Shown here: piece after piece, positions 21,458 to 30,710 of the stretch | Layout: each line of letters starts with the position of its first letter | Numbering within the stretch: the stretch's first letter is position 1 | Assembly: GCF_023898315.1 (NCBI RefSeq) | Contig: NC_064621.1 | Location: forward strand, 122,907,521-122,971,520 | Source: Schistocerca nitens | Taxonomy: Eukaryota > Arthropoda > Insecta > Orthoptera > Acrididae | Reading direction: 5' to 3' | DNA length: 64,000 bases | Notes under the pieces: model-generated | Seen by the model: the letters and a program-made list of their open reading frames with translations, nothing else | The model's database searches: none | Told to the model about the DNA's origin: nothing | Translations under genes and position numbers: made by a program

Positions 21458-21463
21458 AATAAA
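21458..21463 (+). promoter_or_regulatory. Polyadenylation signal of the piggyBac transposase
   Basis: AATAAA lies 64 bp after the transposase stop and inside the element. Position and form suit a transcript end. Confidence 0.6.
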
Positions 21464-21575
21464 ATTATTTTACATTAATTATACTAATTATTACTGCTTA
21501 GAGTAGAATTTAAAGGTGAGTTACAAGCACAAACCAAGATATCTCAAAAACTTTAGGTACGGCCCTAAGTGGCAT

Positions 21576-21598
21576 GGTGGTATATTATATATACCACC
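21576..21598. repeat. Subterminal palindrome 3 of the piggyBac
   Basis: A 23-bp palindrome with GGTGGTATA and TATACCACC arms lies about 130 bp inside the right end. It is the right-hand partner of the copy at 19160. Confidence 0.85.
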
Positions 21599-21727
21599 AT
21601 CTAAAACCAAAATCAATACAATAAAAAATTTTAATTCATGTTTTCCTTTATTAGCAACCCCACCAGACATAGAAAATGCATGTTTTATTAAAAAATTAAT
21701 TAAACATAAAATCTGTGCATCAAAGAG

Positions 21728-21834
21728 TTAAAACACACATCCTTTCGTCTTTCCCTCTCCTTCCCTCTTTCCTGATGAGGCAACAGTTTGTTGCGAAAGC
21801 TTGAATTTTGTGTGTATGTTTGTGTGTCTATCGA
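21728..21834 (+). mobile_element. Penelope-like element A1, 3' end right of the piggyBac
   Basis: From the TTAA onward the sequence continues the PLE 3' region, including the hammerhead-like motif, and ends at TGTGTCTATCGAC. It is then joined to a short inverted stub of a PLE 5' end. Confidence 0.88.
21772..21798 (+). ncRNA. Hammerhead-like motif in PLE A1
   Basis: CTGATGA, one extra G, a 6-bp stem GCAACA/TGTTGC closed by GTT, then GAAA. The core bases match those of hammerhead ribozymes, which are known in PLE ends. Partner strands for stems I and III were not found. Confidence 0.5.
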
Positions 21835-21887
21835 CGTATACAACAGTGACAATGACAAACGTAATTGTTGGGTTCAAATTACTGATA
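21835..21887 (-). mobile_element. Inverted stub of a PLE 5' end
   Basis: On the minus strand this reads AACAATTACGTTTGTCATTG then TCACTGTTG. It is nearly identical to the start of the long PLE copy at 59533. It is joined directly to the 3' end of A1, with a short unassigned stretch before the next copy. Confidence 0.65.
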
Positions 21888-22020
21888 TCAATATAATAGA
21901 GAGAAACATTCCACGTGGGAAAAATATATCTAAAAACAAAGATGTGTGACTTACCGAACGAAAGCGCTGGCAGGTCGATAGACACACAAACAAACACAAA
22001 CACACACACAAAATTCTAGC

Positions 22021-22047
22021 TTTCGCAACCAACGGTTGCCTCGTCAG
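22021..22047 (-). ncRNA. Hammerhead-like motif in PLE A2, with a paired change
   Basis: On the minus strand: CTGACGA, extra G, stem GCAACC/GGTTGC closed by GTT, then GAAA. Compared with the common form, the last pair of the stem is C-G in place of A-U. This two-sided change keeps pairing. Confidence 0.55.
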
Positions 22048-22300
22048 GAAAGAGGGAAGGAGAGGGAAAGGATGTGGGTTTTAAGGGAGAGGGTAAGGAG
22101 TCATTCCAATCCCAGGAGCGGAAAGACTTACCTTAGGGGGAAAAAAGGACAGGTATACACTTGCGCACACACACATATACAGACACAAGCAGACATATTT
22201 AAAGGCAAAGAGTTTGGGCAGAGATGTCAGTTGAGGCGGAAGTGCCGAGGCACAGATGATGTTGAATGACAGGTGAAGTATGAGTGGCAGCAACTTGAAA

Positions 22301-22930
22301 TTAGTGGAGATTGAGGCCTGGTGGATAATTGGAAGAGAGGACATATTGAAGGGCAAGTTCCCATCTCCGCAGTTCGGATAGGTTGGTGTTAGTGGGAAGT
22401 ATCCAGATAACCCGGATGGTGTAACACTGTGCCAAGATGTGCTGGCTGTGCACCAAGGCATGTTTAGCCACAGGGTGATCCTCATGACCAACAAACACTG
22501 TCTGCCTGTGTCCATTCATGCGAATGGACAGTTTGTTGCTGGTCATTCCCACATAAAAAGCGTCACAGTGTAGGCAGGTCAGTTGGTAAATCACGTGGGT
22601 GCTTCTACACGTGGCTCTGCCTTTGATCGTGTACACCTTCCGGTTTACAGGACTGGAGTAGGTGGTGGTGGGAGGGTACATGGGAAAGGTTTTACACCGG
22701 GGGCGGTTACAAGGGTAGGAGCCAGAGTGTAGGGAAGATGGTTTGAGGATTTCATAGGGATGAACCCAGAGGTTACGAAGGTTAGGTGGACGGCGGAAAG
22801 ACACTCTTGGTGGAGTGGGGAGGATTTCATGAAGGATGGATCTCATTTCGGGGCAGGATATGAGGAAGTCGTATCCCTGCTGGAGAGCCACATTCGGAGT
22901 CTGATCCAGTCCCGGGAAGTATCCTGTCAC
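22301..22930 (-). CDS. PLE GIY-YIG endonuclease domain (A2), open frame
   Basis: This 209-residue open frame is the C-terminal part of a PLE protein. It holds the linker (about 1-70), the cysteine motif CNRPRCK at 74-80, and a GIY-YIG endonuclease domain. That domain has VIY at 113-115, YVG at 126-128, and Arg and His in SIRMNGHR at about 137-141. The domain nicks target DNA for insertion of the element. The third cysteine of the usual CxxxxCxxC pattern, seen as CKTC in the copies at 25615 and 62636, is Phe here. The ATG is not a real start: in a whole element this frame follows the reverse transcriptase. It is the longest uninterrupted endonuclease frame in the window. Confidence 0.85.
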   Translation of the reverse strand: MTGYFPGLDQTPNVALQQGYDFLISCPEMRSILHEILPTPPRVSFRRPPNLRNLWVHPYEILKPSSLHSGSYPCNRPRCKTFPMYPPTTTYSSPVNRKVYTIKGRATCRSTHVIYQLTCLHCDAFYVGMTSNKLSIRMNGHRQTVFVGHEDHPVAKHALVHSQHILAQCYTIRVIWILPTNTNLSELRRWELALQYVLSSNYPPGLNLH

Positions 22931-23216
22931 AAATGGGGCACTTTTGGGGTTCTTCTGTGAGAGGTTCTGGGTTTGAGGGGATGAGGAAGTGGCTCTGGTT
23001 ATTTGCTTGTACCAGGTCTGGAGGGTAGTGGTGGAATGTGAAAGCTGTTTTCAGGTGGTTGGTGTAATGGTTCAGGGATTCAGGACTGGAGCAGATTCGT
23101 TTGCCATGAAGGCCTAGGCTGTAGGGCAGTGACCGTTTGATGTGGAATGGGTGGCAGCTGTCATAATGGAGGTACTGTTGGTTGTTGGTGGGTTTGATGT
23201 GGACGGATATGTGAAG

Positions 23217-23690
23217 CTAGCCATTGGACGGATGGAGGTCAACGTCAAGGAAAGTGGCATGGTATTTGGAGTAGGACCAGGTGAATCTGATGGAACCAAA
23301 GGAGTTGAGGTTGGAGAGGAAATTCTGGAGTTGTTCTTCACTGTGAGTCCAGATCATGAAGATGTCATCAATAAATCTGTACCAAACTTTGGGTTGGCAG
23401 GCCTGGGTAACCAAGAAGGCTTCCTCTAAGCGACCCATAAATAGGTTGGCATACGAGGGGGCCATCCTGGTACCCATGGCTGTTCCCTTTAATTGTTGGT
23501 ATGTCTGGCCTTCAAAAGTGAAGAAGTTGTGAGTCAGAATGAAGCTGGCAAAGGTAATGAGGAAAGAAGTTTTAGGTAGGGTGGCAGGTGATCGGCATGA
23601 AAGGAAGTGCTCCATTGCAGCGAGGCCCTGGACGTTGCCTTTCCGGAGGTGGGAAGCCAGGAGATTGGATACAGACCAAGTCTCTCCCAT
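23217..23690 (-). pseudogene. PLE reverse transcriptase C-terminal part (A2)
   Basis: The frame encodes QLKGTAMGTRMAPSYANLFM (motif B), YRFIDDIFMIW (motif C, with its Asp pair) and ATFLDVDLHPSNG. Motif A and everything before it is missing through the internal deletion. The first 21 residues come from the N-terminal part of the element and are fused to the reverse transcriptase by that deletion. The ATG at its 5' end is at the border with the inverted copy A3. Confidence 0.82.
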
Positions 23691-24225
23691 CTACTCAATC
23701 TCACAGCTCCACTCCCCCCAACTCCTCAAAATTCTAGTCAACACAATGTGGAACCACAACACCCTAATTCAGTAGTTAACCTTTCCTCCAAACCTCTCTC
23801 CCAATCCGAACCCTCTGTCCTATCCAAAGGCCTCACCTTCAGCCCCACTCCCAGATTCAACCAAACAGCCCTCGTCAAAGATTTACTGTCCTACACTTGT
23901 ACTCTCTGCTGGAAGTATCACTTTGCCACGAAGAGAAATAATCCTGATCCTACTCCTAATGGACCAACTCCCCAAGACACTATCCAAATTGATCCCTGCC
24001 TGGAACAGTTCCGTCCTCCATCACAGCGGGACCCACCTCCTCTTCCTCAAAATCACCCTCTCCAAACCTTCCCGGAATTTCTGACTTCCAGCCTTGCCTC
24101 TCAATCTTTCTTGAAAAAACCTTAATCCTACTCCCAACATCACCACAGATGAAGCCCACGCTATCCGTGATCTGAAAGCTGACTGATCCATTATCATTCT
24201 TCCCGCTGACAAGGGTTTCACGACC

Positions 24226-25134
24226 GTGGTACTTGATCGTCGGGAGTATGTGGCTGAGGGACTGCGTCAGCTTTCAGACAACACTACATACAAAGTTTGC
24301 CAAGGTAATCCCATTCCTGATGTCCAGCCGGAGCTTCAAGGAATCCTCAGAACGTTAGGCCCCCTACAAAACCTTTCACCTGACTTCTTCAACCTCCTGA
24401 CCCCACCGACACCTCGCACTCCTAACTTCTACCTACTTCTTAAAATTCACAAACCCAAACACCCCGGCCGCCCCATTGTAGCTGGTTACCAAGTCCCCAC
24501 AGAACGTATCTCTGCCTACATAGATCAACACCTTGAACCCATTACATTCACTCTCCCATCATTCATCAAAGACACCAACCACTTTCTCGAATGCCTGGAA
24601 TCCTTACCCAGTCTGTCACCCCTGAAAACCATCCTTGTAACCATTGATGCCACTTCCATATACACAAATATCCCGCACGTCCAGGGCCTCGCTGCAATGG
24701 AGCACTTCCTTTCACGCCGATCACCTGCCACCCTACCTAAAACCTCTTTCCTCATTACCTTAGCCAGCTTCATCCTGACTCACAACTTCTTCGGTTTTGA
24801 AGGCCAGACATACCAACAATTAAAGGGAACAGGCATGGGTACCAGGATGGACCCCTCATATGCCAAATTATTTATGGGTCGCTTAGAGGAAGGCTTCTTG
24901 GTTACCCAGGCCTGCCTACCCAAAGTTTGGTACAGATTTATTGATGACATCTTCATGATCTGGACTCACAGTGAAGAACTCCAGAATTTCCTCAACAACC
25001 TCAACTCCTTTGGTTCCATCAGACTCACCTGGTCCTATTCCAATTACCATGCCACTTTCCTTGACGTTGACCTCCATCTGTCCAATGGCCAGCTTCACAC
25101 ATCCGTCCACATCAAACCCGCCAACAAGCAATAG
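24226..25134 (+). CDS. PLE reverse transcriptase (A3), nearly complete
   Basis: The 302-residue frame is a PLE-type reverse transcriptase, the group related to telomerase. Visible motifs: YLLLKIHKPKHPGRPIVAG at 69-87, motif A with D141 in VTIDATSIYTN, motif B QLKGTGMGTRMDPSYA near 198-213, motif C with D240-D241 in YRFIDDIFMIW, and ATFLDVDL at 276-283. The frame is open upstream from about 24187 and includes ILPADKGFTTV, a hallmark just before the first ATG. It is bounded upstream by a stop in KAD-W and downstream by a stop in ANKQ-QYL, both Trp/Gln codons in related copies. It would copy element RNA at the target site if whole. The three catalytic Asp are kept. Confidence 0.88.
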   Translation: MVLDRREYVAEGLRQLSDNTTYKVCQGNPIPDVQPELQGILRTLGPLQNLSPDFFNLLTPPTPRTPNFYLLLKIHKPKHPGRPIVAGYQVPTERISAYIDQHLEPITFTLPSFIKDTNHFLECLESLPSLSPLKTILVTIDATSIYTNIPHVQGLAAMEHFLSRRSPATLPKTSFLITLASFILTHNFFGFEGQTYQQLKGTGMGTRMDPSYAKLFMGRLEEGFLVTQACLPKVWYRFIDDIFMIWTHSEELQNFLNNLNSFGSIRLTWSYSNYHATFLDVDLHLSNGQLHTSVHIKPANKQ

Positions 25135-25673
25135 TACCTCCATTGTGACAGCTGCCACCCATTCCATATCAAAAGGTCCCTTCCCTACAACCTAGGCCTT
25201 CGTGGCAAACGAATCTGCTCCAGTCCTGAATCCCTGAACCATTACACCAACAACCTGAAAATAGCTTTCTCATCCCACAACTACCCTCCTGACCTGGTAC
25301 AGAAGCAAATAACCAGAGCCACTTCCTCATCCCCTCAAATGCAGAACCTCTCACAGTAGAACCCCAAAAGTGCCCCACTTGTGACAGGATACTTTCCGAG
25401 ACTGGATCAGACTCTGAATATGGCTCTCCAGCAGGGACACGACTTCCTCAATCATGCCCTGAAATGAGATCCATCCTTCATTAAATCCTCCCCACTCCAC
25501 CAAGAGTGTCTTTCCGCCGTCCACCTAACCTTCGTAACCTCTTGGTTCATCCCTATGAAAACCCCAAACCACCTTCCCTACCCTCTGGCTCCTACCCTTG
25601 TAACCGCCCCCAGTGTAAAACCTGTCCCGTGCACCCTCCTAACACCACCTACTCCAGTCCTGTAACCCGGTAG

Positions 25674-26009
25674 GTGTACATTATCAAAGGCAGAGCCACG
25701 TGTGGAAGCACCCATGTGATTTACCAACTGACCTGCCTACACTGTGAAGCTTTCTATGTAGGAATGACCAGCAACAAACTGTCCATTCGCAGGAATGGAC
25801 ACAGGCAGACAGTGTTTGTTGGTAATGAGGATCACCCTGTAGCTAAACATGGCTTGGTGCACGGCCAGCACATCTTGGCACAGTGTTACACCGTCAGGGT
25901 TATCTGGATACTTCCCACTAACACCAACCTATCAGAACTCCGGAGATGGGAACTTGCCCTTCAATATATCCTCTCTTCCCGGTATTCACCAGGCCTCAAC
26001 CTCCGCTAA
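25674..26009 (+). pseudogene. PLE GIY-YIG endonuclease piece (A3)
   Basis: The 111-residue frame includes VIYQLTCLHCEAFYVGMTSN and SIRRNGHRQT, then LPTNTNLSELRRWEL. The VIY, YVG, Arg and His positions of the endonuclease are kept. The linker and cysteine motif (CNRPQCKTC near 25600-25630 in another frame) are no longer in frame with it. Confidence 0.85.
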
Positions 26010-26290
26010 TTTCAAGTTGCCGCCACTCATACCTCACCTGTCATTCAACAACATCTTTGCCTCTGCACTTCCTCCTCGACTGACACCTCTGCCCAAAATC
26101 TTTGCCTTTAAATATGTCTGCTTGTGTCTGTATATGTGTGGATGGATATGTGGGTGTGTGTGCGCGCGAGTGTATACCTGTCCTTTTTTCCCCCTAAGGT
26201 AAGTCTTTCCGCTCTTGGGATTGGAATGACTCCTTACCCTCTCCCTTAAAAACCCACATCCTTTCGTCTTTCCCTCTCCTTCCCTCTTTC

Positions 26291-26317
26291 CAGACGAAGC
26301 AACGGTTGGTTGCGAAA
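26291..26317 (+). ncRNA. Diverged hammerhead-like motif in PLE A3
   Basis: The core reads CAGACGA, then a GCAACG/GGTTGC stem around GTT, then GAAA. The last stem pair is G opposite G, and the core CTGA is changed to CAGA. It appears decayed. Confidence 0.35.
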
Positions 26318-26355
26318 GCTTGAATTTTGTGTGTATGTTTGTGTGTCTATCGACC

Positions 26356-26360
<5 letters not shown>

Positions 26361-26393
<33 letters not shown>
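26361..26393. repeat. TA microsatellite at a PLE junction
   Basis: About 33 bp of alternating TA separates the 3' end of A3 from an inverted PLE 3' end. Confidence 0.9.
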
Positions 26394-26396
<3 letters not shown>

Positions 26397-26678
26397 TGAT
26401 GAGACTTACCAAACAAAAGCGCTGGCAGGTCGATAGACACACAAACAAACACAAATATACACACAAAATTCAAGCTTTCGCAACAAACTGTTGCCTCATC
26501 AGGAAAGAGGGAAGGAGAGGGAAAGACGAAAGGATGTGGGTTTTATGGGAGAGGGTAAGGAGTCATTCCAATCCCGGGAGCAGAAAGACTTACCTTAGGG
26601 GGAAAAAAGGACAGGTATACACTCGCACACACACACACATATCCATCCACACATACAGACACAAGCAGACATATTTAA
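26394..26678 (-). mobile_element. Inverted PLE 3' end (A4)
   Basis: It reads on the minus strand from the GT-rich untranslated region through the hammerhead-like motif (26476-26502) to AAGTCTCATCATC. It contains no coding part. It meets the next fragment head-on near 26678, at ATATTTAAATGTGTGG. Confidence 0.85.
26476..26502 (-). ncRNA. Hammerhead-like motif in PLE A4
   Basis: Standard form on the minus strand: CTGATGA, extra G, GCAACA/TGTTGC stem with GTT loop, GAAA. Confidence 0.5.
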
Positions 26679-26933
26679 ATGTGTGGATGGATATGTGTGT
26701 GTGTGTGCGAGTGTATACCCGTCCTTTTTTCCCCCTAAGGTAAGTCTTTCTGCTCCCGGGATTGGAATGACTCCTTACCCTCTCCCTTAAAACCCACATC
26801 CTTTCGTCTTTCCCTCTCCTTCCCTCTTTCCTGATGAGGCAACAGTTTGTTGCGAAAGCTTGAATTTTGTGTGTATATTTGTGTTTGTTTGTGTGTCTAT
26901 CGACCTTTTTTCCACGTGGAATGTTTCCCTCTG

Positions 26934-26938
<5 letters not shown>
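26679..26938 (+). mobile_element. PLE 3' end (A5)
   Basis: Plus-strand 3' untranslated region with the hammerhead-like motif at 26831-26857. It ends with CACGTGGAATGTTTCCCTCT just before a long TA run, which matches the terminal sequence of the family. Confidence 0.85.
26831..26857 (+). ncRNA. Hammerhead-like motif in PLE A5
   Basis: Standard form: CTGATGA, extra G, GCAACA/TGTTGC stem with GTT loop, GAAA. Confidence 0.5.

Positions 26939-27019
<81 letters not shown>
26935..27019. repeat. Long TA microsatellite
   Basis: About 85 bp of uninterrupted TA dinucleotides at the terminus of PLE A5. The apparent reading frames of alternating Ile and Tyr in it are artefacts. Confidence 0.95.
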
Positions 27020-27022
<3 letters not shown>

Positions 27023-27109
27023 TATAACACATATACAGACATATAACACATATACAGACACAAGCAGACATCTCACAAGCAGACATATTTGAAGACAAAT
27101 GTATATATA

Positions 27110-27455
27110 TGGTTATAATAGAGGGAATCATTCCACATAGGAAAAATATATCTAAAAACAAAGATGATGTGACTTACCAAGTGAAAGTGCATGCAGGTCG
27201 ACAGACACACAAACATACACACAAAATTCAAGCTTTCACAACATACTGTTGCCTCATCAGGAAAGAGGGAAAGACGAAAGGATGTGGGTTTTAAGGGAGA
27301 GGGTAAGAAGTCATTCCAATCCCGGGAGCGGAAAGCCTTACCTTAGGGGGAAAAAAGGACAGGTATACACTCGCACACACACACACACATATCCATCTGC
27401 ACATACACAGACACAAGCAAACATTTGTAAAGGCAAAGCGTTTGGGTAGAGATAT
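27110..27455 (-). mobile_element. Inverted PLE 3' end (A6)
   Basis: It starts (in plus direction) GGTTATAATAGAGGGAATCA, the inverted terminus. It continues through the hammerhead-like motif at 27234-27260 and stops at GCGTTTGGGTAGAGATAT, where the endonuclease part of other copies would follow. Small duplicated pieces of the same region lie at 27020-27110. Confidence 0.85.
27234..27260 (-). ncRNA. Hammerhead-like motif in PLE A6, with a wobble pair
   Basis: On the minus strand: CTGATGA, extra G, stem GCAACA/TGTTGT with GTA loop, then GAAA. The basal G-C pair becomes G-U, so pairing is kept. Confidence 0.5.
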
Positions 27456-27923
27456 ATATTTTTGGACAACTGTCAGTCTGAAAAAGATTAGGGTGAATGG
27501 AACTTACATAGAATTTAAATGTGGACCCAGAAATTATAATGCCATGTCTGTTCCAACATAAAACATATTTTAATGAAAGTGAATATCAATGATTACATGA
27601 GATTCCTTGTATAATGCATACTACAGTCAGCTAATTTTCATTCACCAACTTCTATGACTTCAGACTTGTTTGGTTGTTTACTTCGCACTCCTTAAAGTCA
27701 TAATATTGAATTTAGAAATTTTTGTATACAAGAAACATGTGACATTCTACAACCTCTACTAAAGGCAGCCCCCCATTTTCTTGTAAAATTGCAATTGCAT
27801 GGCAACAGTAACGGAGATTAAAATATGACAACAATGATAGGAAGGACAAAGTATAGTTTTCATTTTTGTGAAACTAATAATTGTACAGGATGATAAAAAA
27901 GTCTTTCGAAGGAAACTTAAGTA
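27456..27923. other. No recognised gene
   Basis: AT-rich non-coding sequence between the PLE cluster and the pogo-like MITE. Confidence 0.35.
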
Positions 27924-28326
27924 CAGTAAACTCTCGATTATCTGCGGTAATTGGGGGACTTGAAAACTGCAGACAAAAATTAATTACAATGTCATATTTA
28001 AATTAACTTAACTAATGTTTATAATAAATTCTACTTTAATCATCATAGTACATGTGAAAATTCAGTACTTACAAAAAATACATTACAAAATAATTTCATG
28101 TTACCTAACACTGCTTTGAAACAAAATACTGTCCTGAACTTACAATGTTTGTGTTTACTACACTCATGCCGTAACACGAGATTATTGCTCGACTGTGACT
28201 ACTCCTGGGTTAAAAAAAAAAAATTTCATCAGCAAAAATCAGTGGTAGGAATACGCCACGGATAATCTGCAAAGTGGATGATCAGCTCACTGACAATCAC
28301 AAATTTATTGTATTAAGAGTTTACTG
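27924..28326. mobile_element. pogo/Tigger-like MITE
   Basis: The left end CAGTAAACTCTCGATTATC and the right end AGAGTTTACTG are inverted. TA flanks the element at 27922-27923 and 28327-28328. GGATAATCTGC occurs near the right end, opposite GATTATCTGCGG at the left. At 403 bp without a transposase it is a non-autonomous element of pogo type. Confidence 0.75.
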
Positions 28327-29689
28327 TACTTGTTCATCAAGACAAACTGTGGCAAATAAACTGTTAAAATGAGACAACAACCTGTAAAAAATAATTTCTG
28401 TGGAAATGAAGGGGAAAACATAATTTTTATTTTAACATTTCTAAAGGCATTTTATGATTTCTTTTACACAATTTATCACAACTGACCAATAAATGAACTT
28501 TTTTCTCCTTAAAAAATAAAAAAAAAACTACCGCATGCTATATGCCAGAAAACACAGTGTGCACATATTGGATACATTGTCACATTTTAACTTGCTAAAG
28601 TTATATAAAATGCTTTCAGTCTTTACAAAAATTACACTTGTGACATGAGTGAGAGACTTGTGTCAGTGCAAAAGTTGCCAGTAGATGATTCTATCAAATA
28701 CACAAATGCCGATTATTATCCATTTTTCCTGCCGATTTATGTCAGCTATAACATCCAAATTTATAATTTATAAAGAAAAAATTAAAAGTTCATTTTACTG
28801 TGTGTCAAACCAGTTTTTGCAACTTACATTTTTAATGGCCATTTTATGTAAATTTACATGTACTTCTAAAAAACCACTGAAACTGCTCTCACATACTGAT
28901 TGTACAATAAGGTATCACCATTATTTATACAGATTTGCTTAACTCGATACAAAGACTGCTTTACATTAAACATTACAAAGTACTGGCAGTGAACATTGGC
29001 AGTGGATGCAGTAAGACTGATTATTACACATGTCTTGTCCCATTTATAACTGAATTTTTCCTCAATAAATTTATGTCAATAGAAATTCATTTTCAGAATA
29101 AAATGTTTATTTTTTTCAAAATGATGCTGGAACACAGTAAACAAAGAAATAATGAGTTGAAAACTGTAACAATAATAGTGATGCAACTTTATGAAAGATC
29201 ATCTGCTTGAATCTATAAAATTTTAAATATTGCTTCCAATACTTAACAGGCTCCATACTGATACAACATTGTTAACATGCTGCGGTTTTCTGTACCAATG
29301 CAAAACTTCATCACTTCTTTACATTCTTGCGCAAAGCCTTCATAGGTATCAATTTGCACATCAAGAGTGAGCAAAATGCAACTCTTTGTATCAATAACTA
29401 GTCGAAAATATGTCATCAGGGTATTAAACCTGAATAAGAAACTGTTACGAGAGGACTGTTAAATTATATAGCTGGCCAGTGCTGTAGAATTCTACATACA
29501 GCCAGTAGACACGTATGAAAGTAGAAAATCCATTCCCAGCATTCACAACTTTGTTCTTTACTCAGGGAGGGCACGGGAACAAGTTGAGAAGAGACCCTAA
29601 CCAGCCAGCATGCATTCACTGCACAGCTGTTTAAACAAAAAAGACCCCAGGCTGAGCATTCCTGACAGCATAAATCAAGGGACTCGAGT
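28327..29689. other. No recognised gene, downstream of SHPRH
   Basis: AT-rich non-coding sequence. No frame of note. It may lie in or beyond the 3' untranslated region of the SHPRH-like gene, which ends at 30957 on the minus strand. Confidence 0.35.
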
Positions 29690-29830
29690 GCCCGCTAATA
29701 CTACACGGTACCATCCATCCATCAACATCCTCCTGCAAGCACTCGTTTCTCTGAAGTCCATCGATGGGAACTCACTCTTCAATCAATCCTCGCATCGTGC
29801 CACCCTCCCAATAATGAATCGTCTGAGGTA
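29690..29830 (+). mobile_element. Small relic of a PLE endonuclease C terminus
   Basis: The phrase LKSIDGNSLFNQSSHRATLP resembles LSELRRWELALQYILSSRYP of the PLE copies, and the DNA CGATGGGAACTCACTCTTCA matches AGATGGGAACTTGCTCTTCA. It is short and diverged. Confidence 0.45.
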
Positions 29831-30656
29831 AATACTGGTGAGCTACTCTATCTTGTCATTTGCAATGTGTGTTACATGTATTGAGCTGTCACTGCATATG
29901 TAACTGAAAGAAAGAGGATCAATCTAAGCATTCAGTAGTTTCTTTCTACTGACACTGATTGTTCACAGACTGGAGTAGGCAGTGTTATTGGTGTTTAAGG
30001 CAACAGCAGTTTTATTTTTAGATTGACTAAACATATGCAGCCATGCATAAGATAGACTGATGTTGGGCTAAGTCACGAATTTCAGTAAGCCCAAATTCTA
30101 CTGAGAACTTGAGAGTGAAAGGAAGACAAAGTGGGTACAGTAACGTAACAGGATGGAGAGGATGAAGGAAGGATTACTTTCACATTAATTCTTTGCTAGC
30201 TGCAACCAACACATTTGCATGAAACACATGAATGATCTGAAGGCAGTTATCAGAATCACATCTCTCATTTTTTTTTCAAAACTTTTTAAAAGCTGTTCCC
30301 ATAATGTTACAAGATAGATAAATTTTCAAATTCTTTATAGAATCCAGACAAGAATATATGGAGCACTGATAAATTCCTGTCAAACTGATCAATATGCTCT
30401 AACTGATACAGGCAATAGAAAGGTCTGCAATTGATAACAGTGTGAAGGTAAAAATTTGAAGATTTTTATATGTTAGACATAACATTTCCAAAAATGTTAC
30501 CTGTGCTTTGTGGTATAATTCCTAAGTTTGTTTTGGACAATACAGTGATTTACACATCTTAATCTCTCTTGCTTTGGAGAGGCGACAATCAATAAAATTC
30601 TGACAATATCACATTAATCTTTCCACCTACATCAACACTGGCTTGTGCATGTGCAT

Positions 30657-30710
<54 letters not shown>

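Larger units (their letters stand above)
19147..21727 (+). mobile_element. piggyBac transposon, apparently intact
   Basis: The element is bounded by CTCTTTGGAGCA and, inverted, CTCTTTGATGCA. It is flanked on both sides by TTAA (19143-19146 and 21728-21731), the piggyBac target. The outside sequence CCTCTCCC-TTAA-AACACACATCC is continuous in the other PLE copies, so the insertion into a PLE is precise. One uninterrupted transposase gene fills most of the 2581 bp, and an AATAAA follows it. Three 23-bp palindromes lie inside. Everything expected for autonomy is visible, but activity is not shown. Confidence 0.95.
21888..23683 (-). mobile_element. Penelope-like element A2, internally deleted
   Basis: On the minus strand the copy runs from a short N-terminal piece (SNLLASHLRKGN) straight into the reverse transcriptase at VQGLAAMEHF. 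The remaining reverse transcriptase, linker, GIY-YIG endonuclease, untranslated region, hammerhead-like motif and terminus (TATTATATTGAT near 21890) follow. Roughly 1 kb is missing at the HLRKGN/VQGLAAM join compared with the copy at 59533. The breakpoints share the bases AC. Confidence 0.88.
23672..26360 (+). mobile_element. Penelope-like element A3, 5'-truncated
   Basis: It starts inside the N-terminal region (TCTCTCCCATCTACTCAATC, matching 60718 onward), back-to-back with A2. It carries a full-length reverse transcriptase region, linker, GIY-YIG endonuclease, 3' untranslated region and a diverged hammerhead-like motif. It ends at a TA microsatellite. Several stops and shifts interrupt the coding part. 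Confidence 0.92.

Noticed and set aside
21772-21798. Calling the PLE motif a complete hammerhead ribozyme
   Set aside because: Only the core and stem II are seen. An extra base sits before the stem, and the partner strands for stems I and III could not be placed by eye.
26590-27161. Long frames made of alternating Ile and Tyr
   Set aside because: They are translations of the TA microsatellite at 26935-27019 and its PLE flanks.
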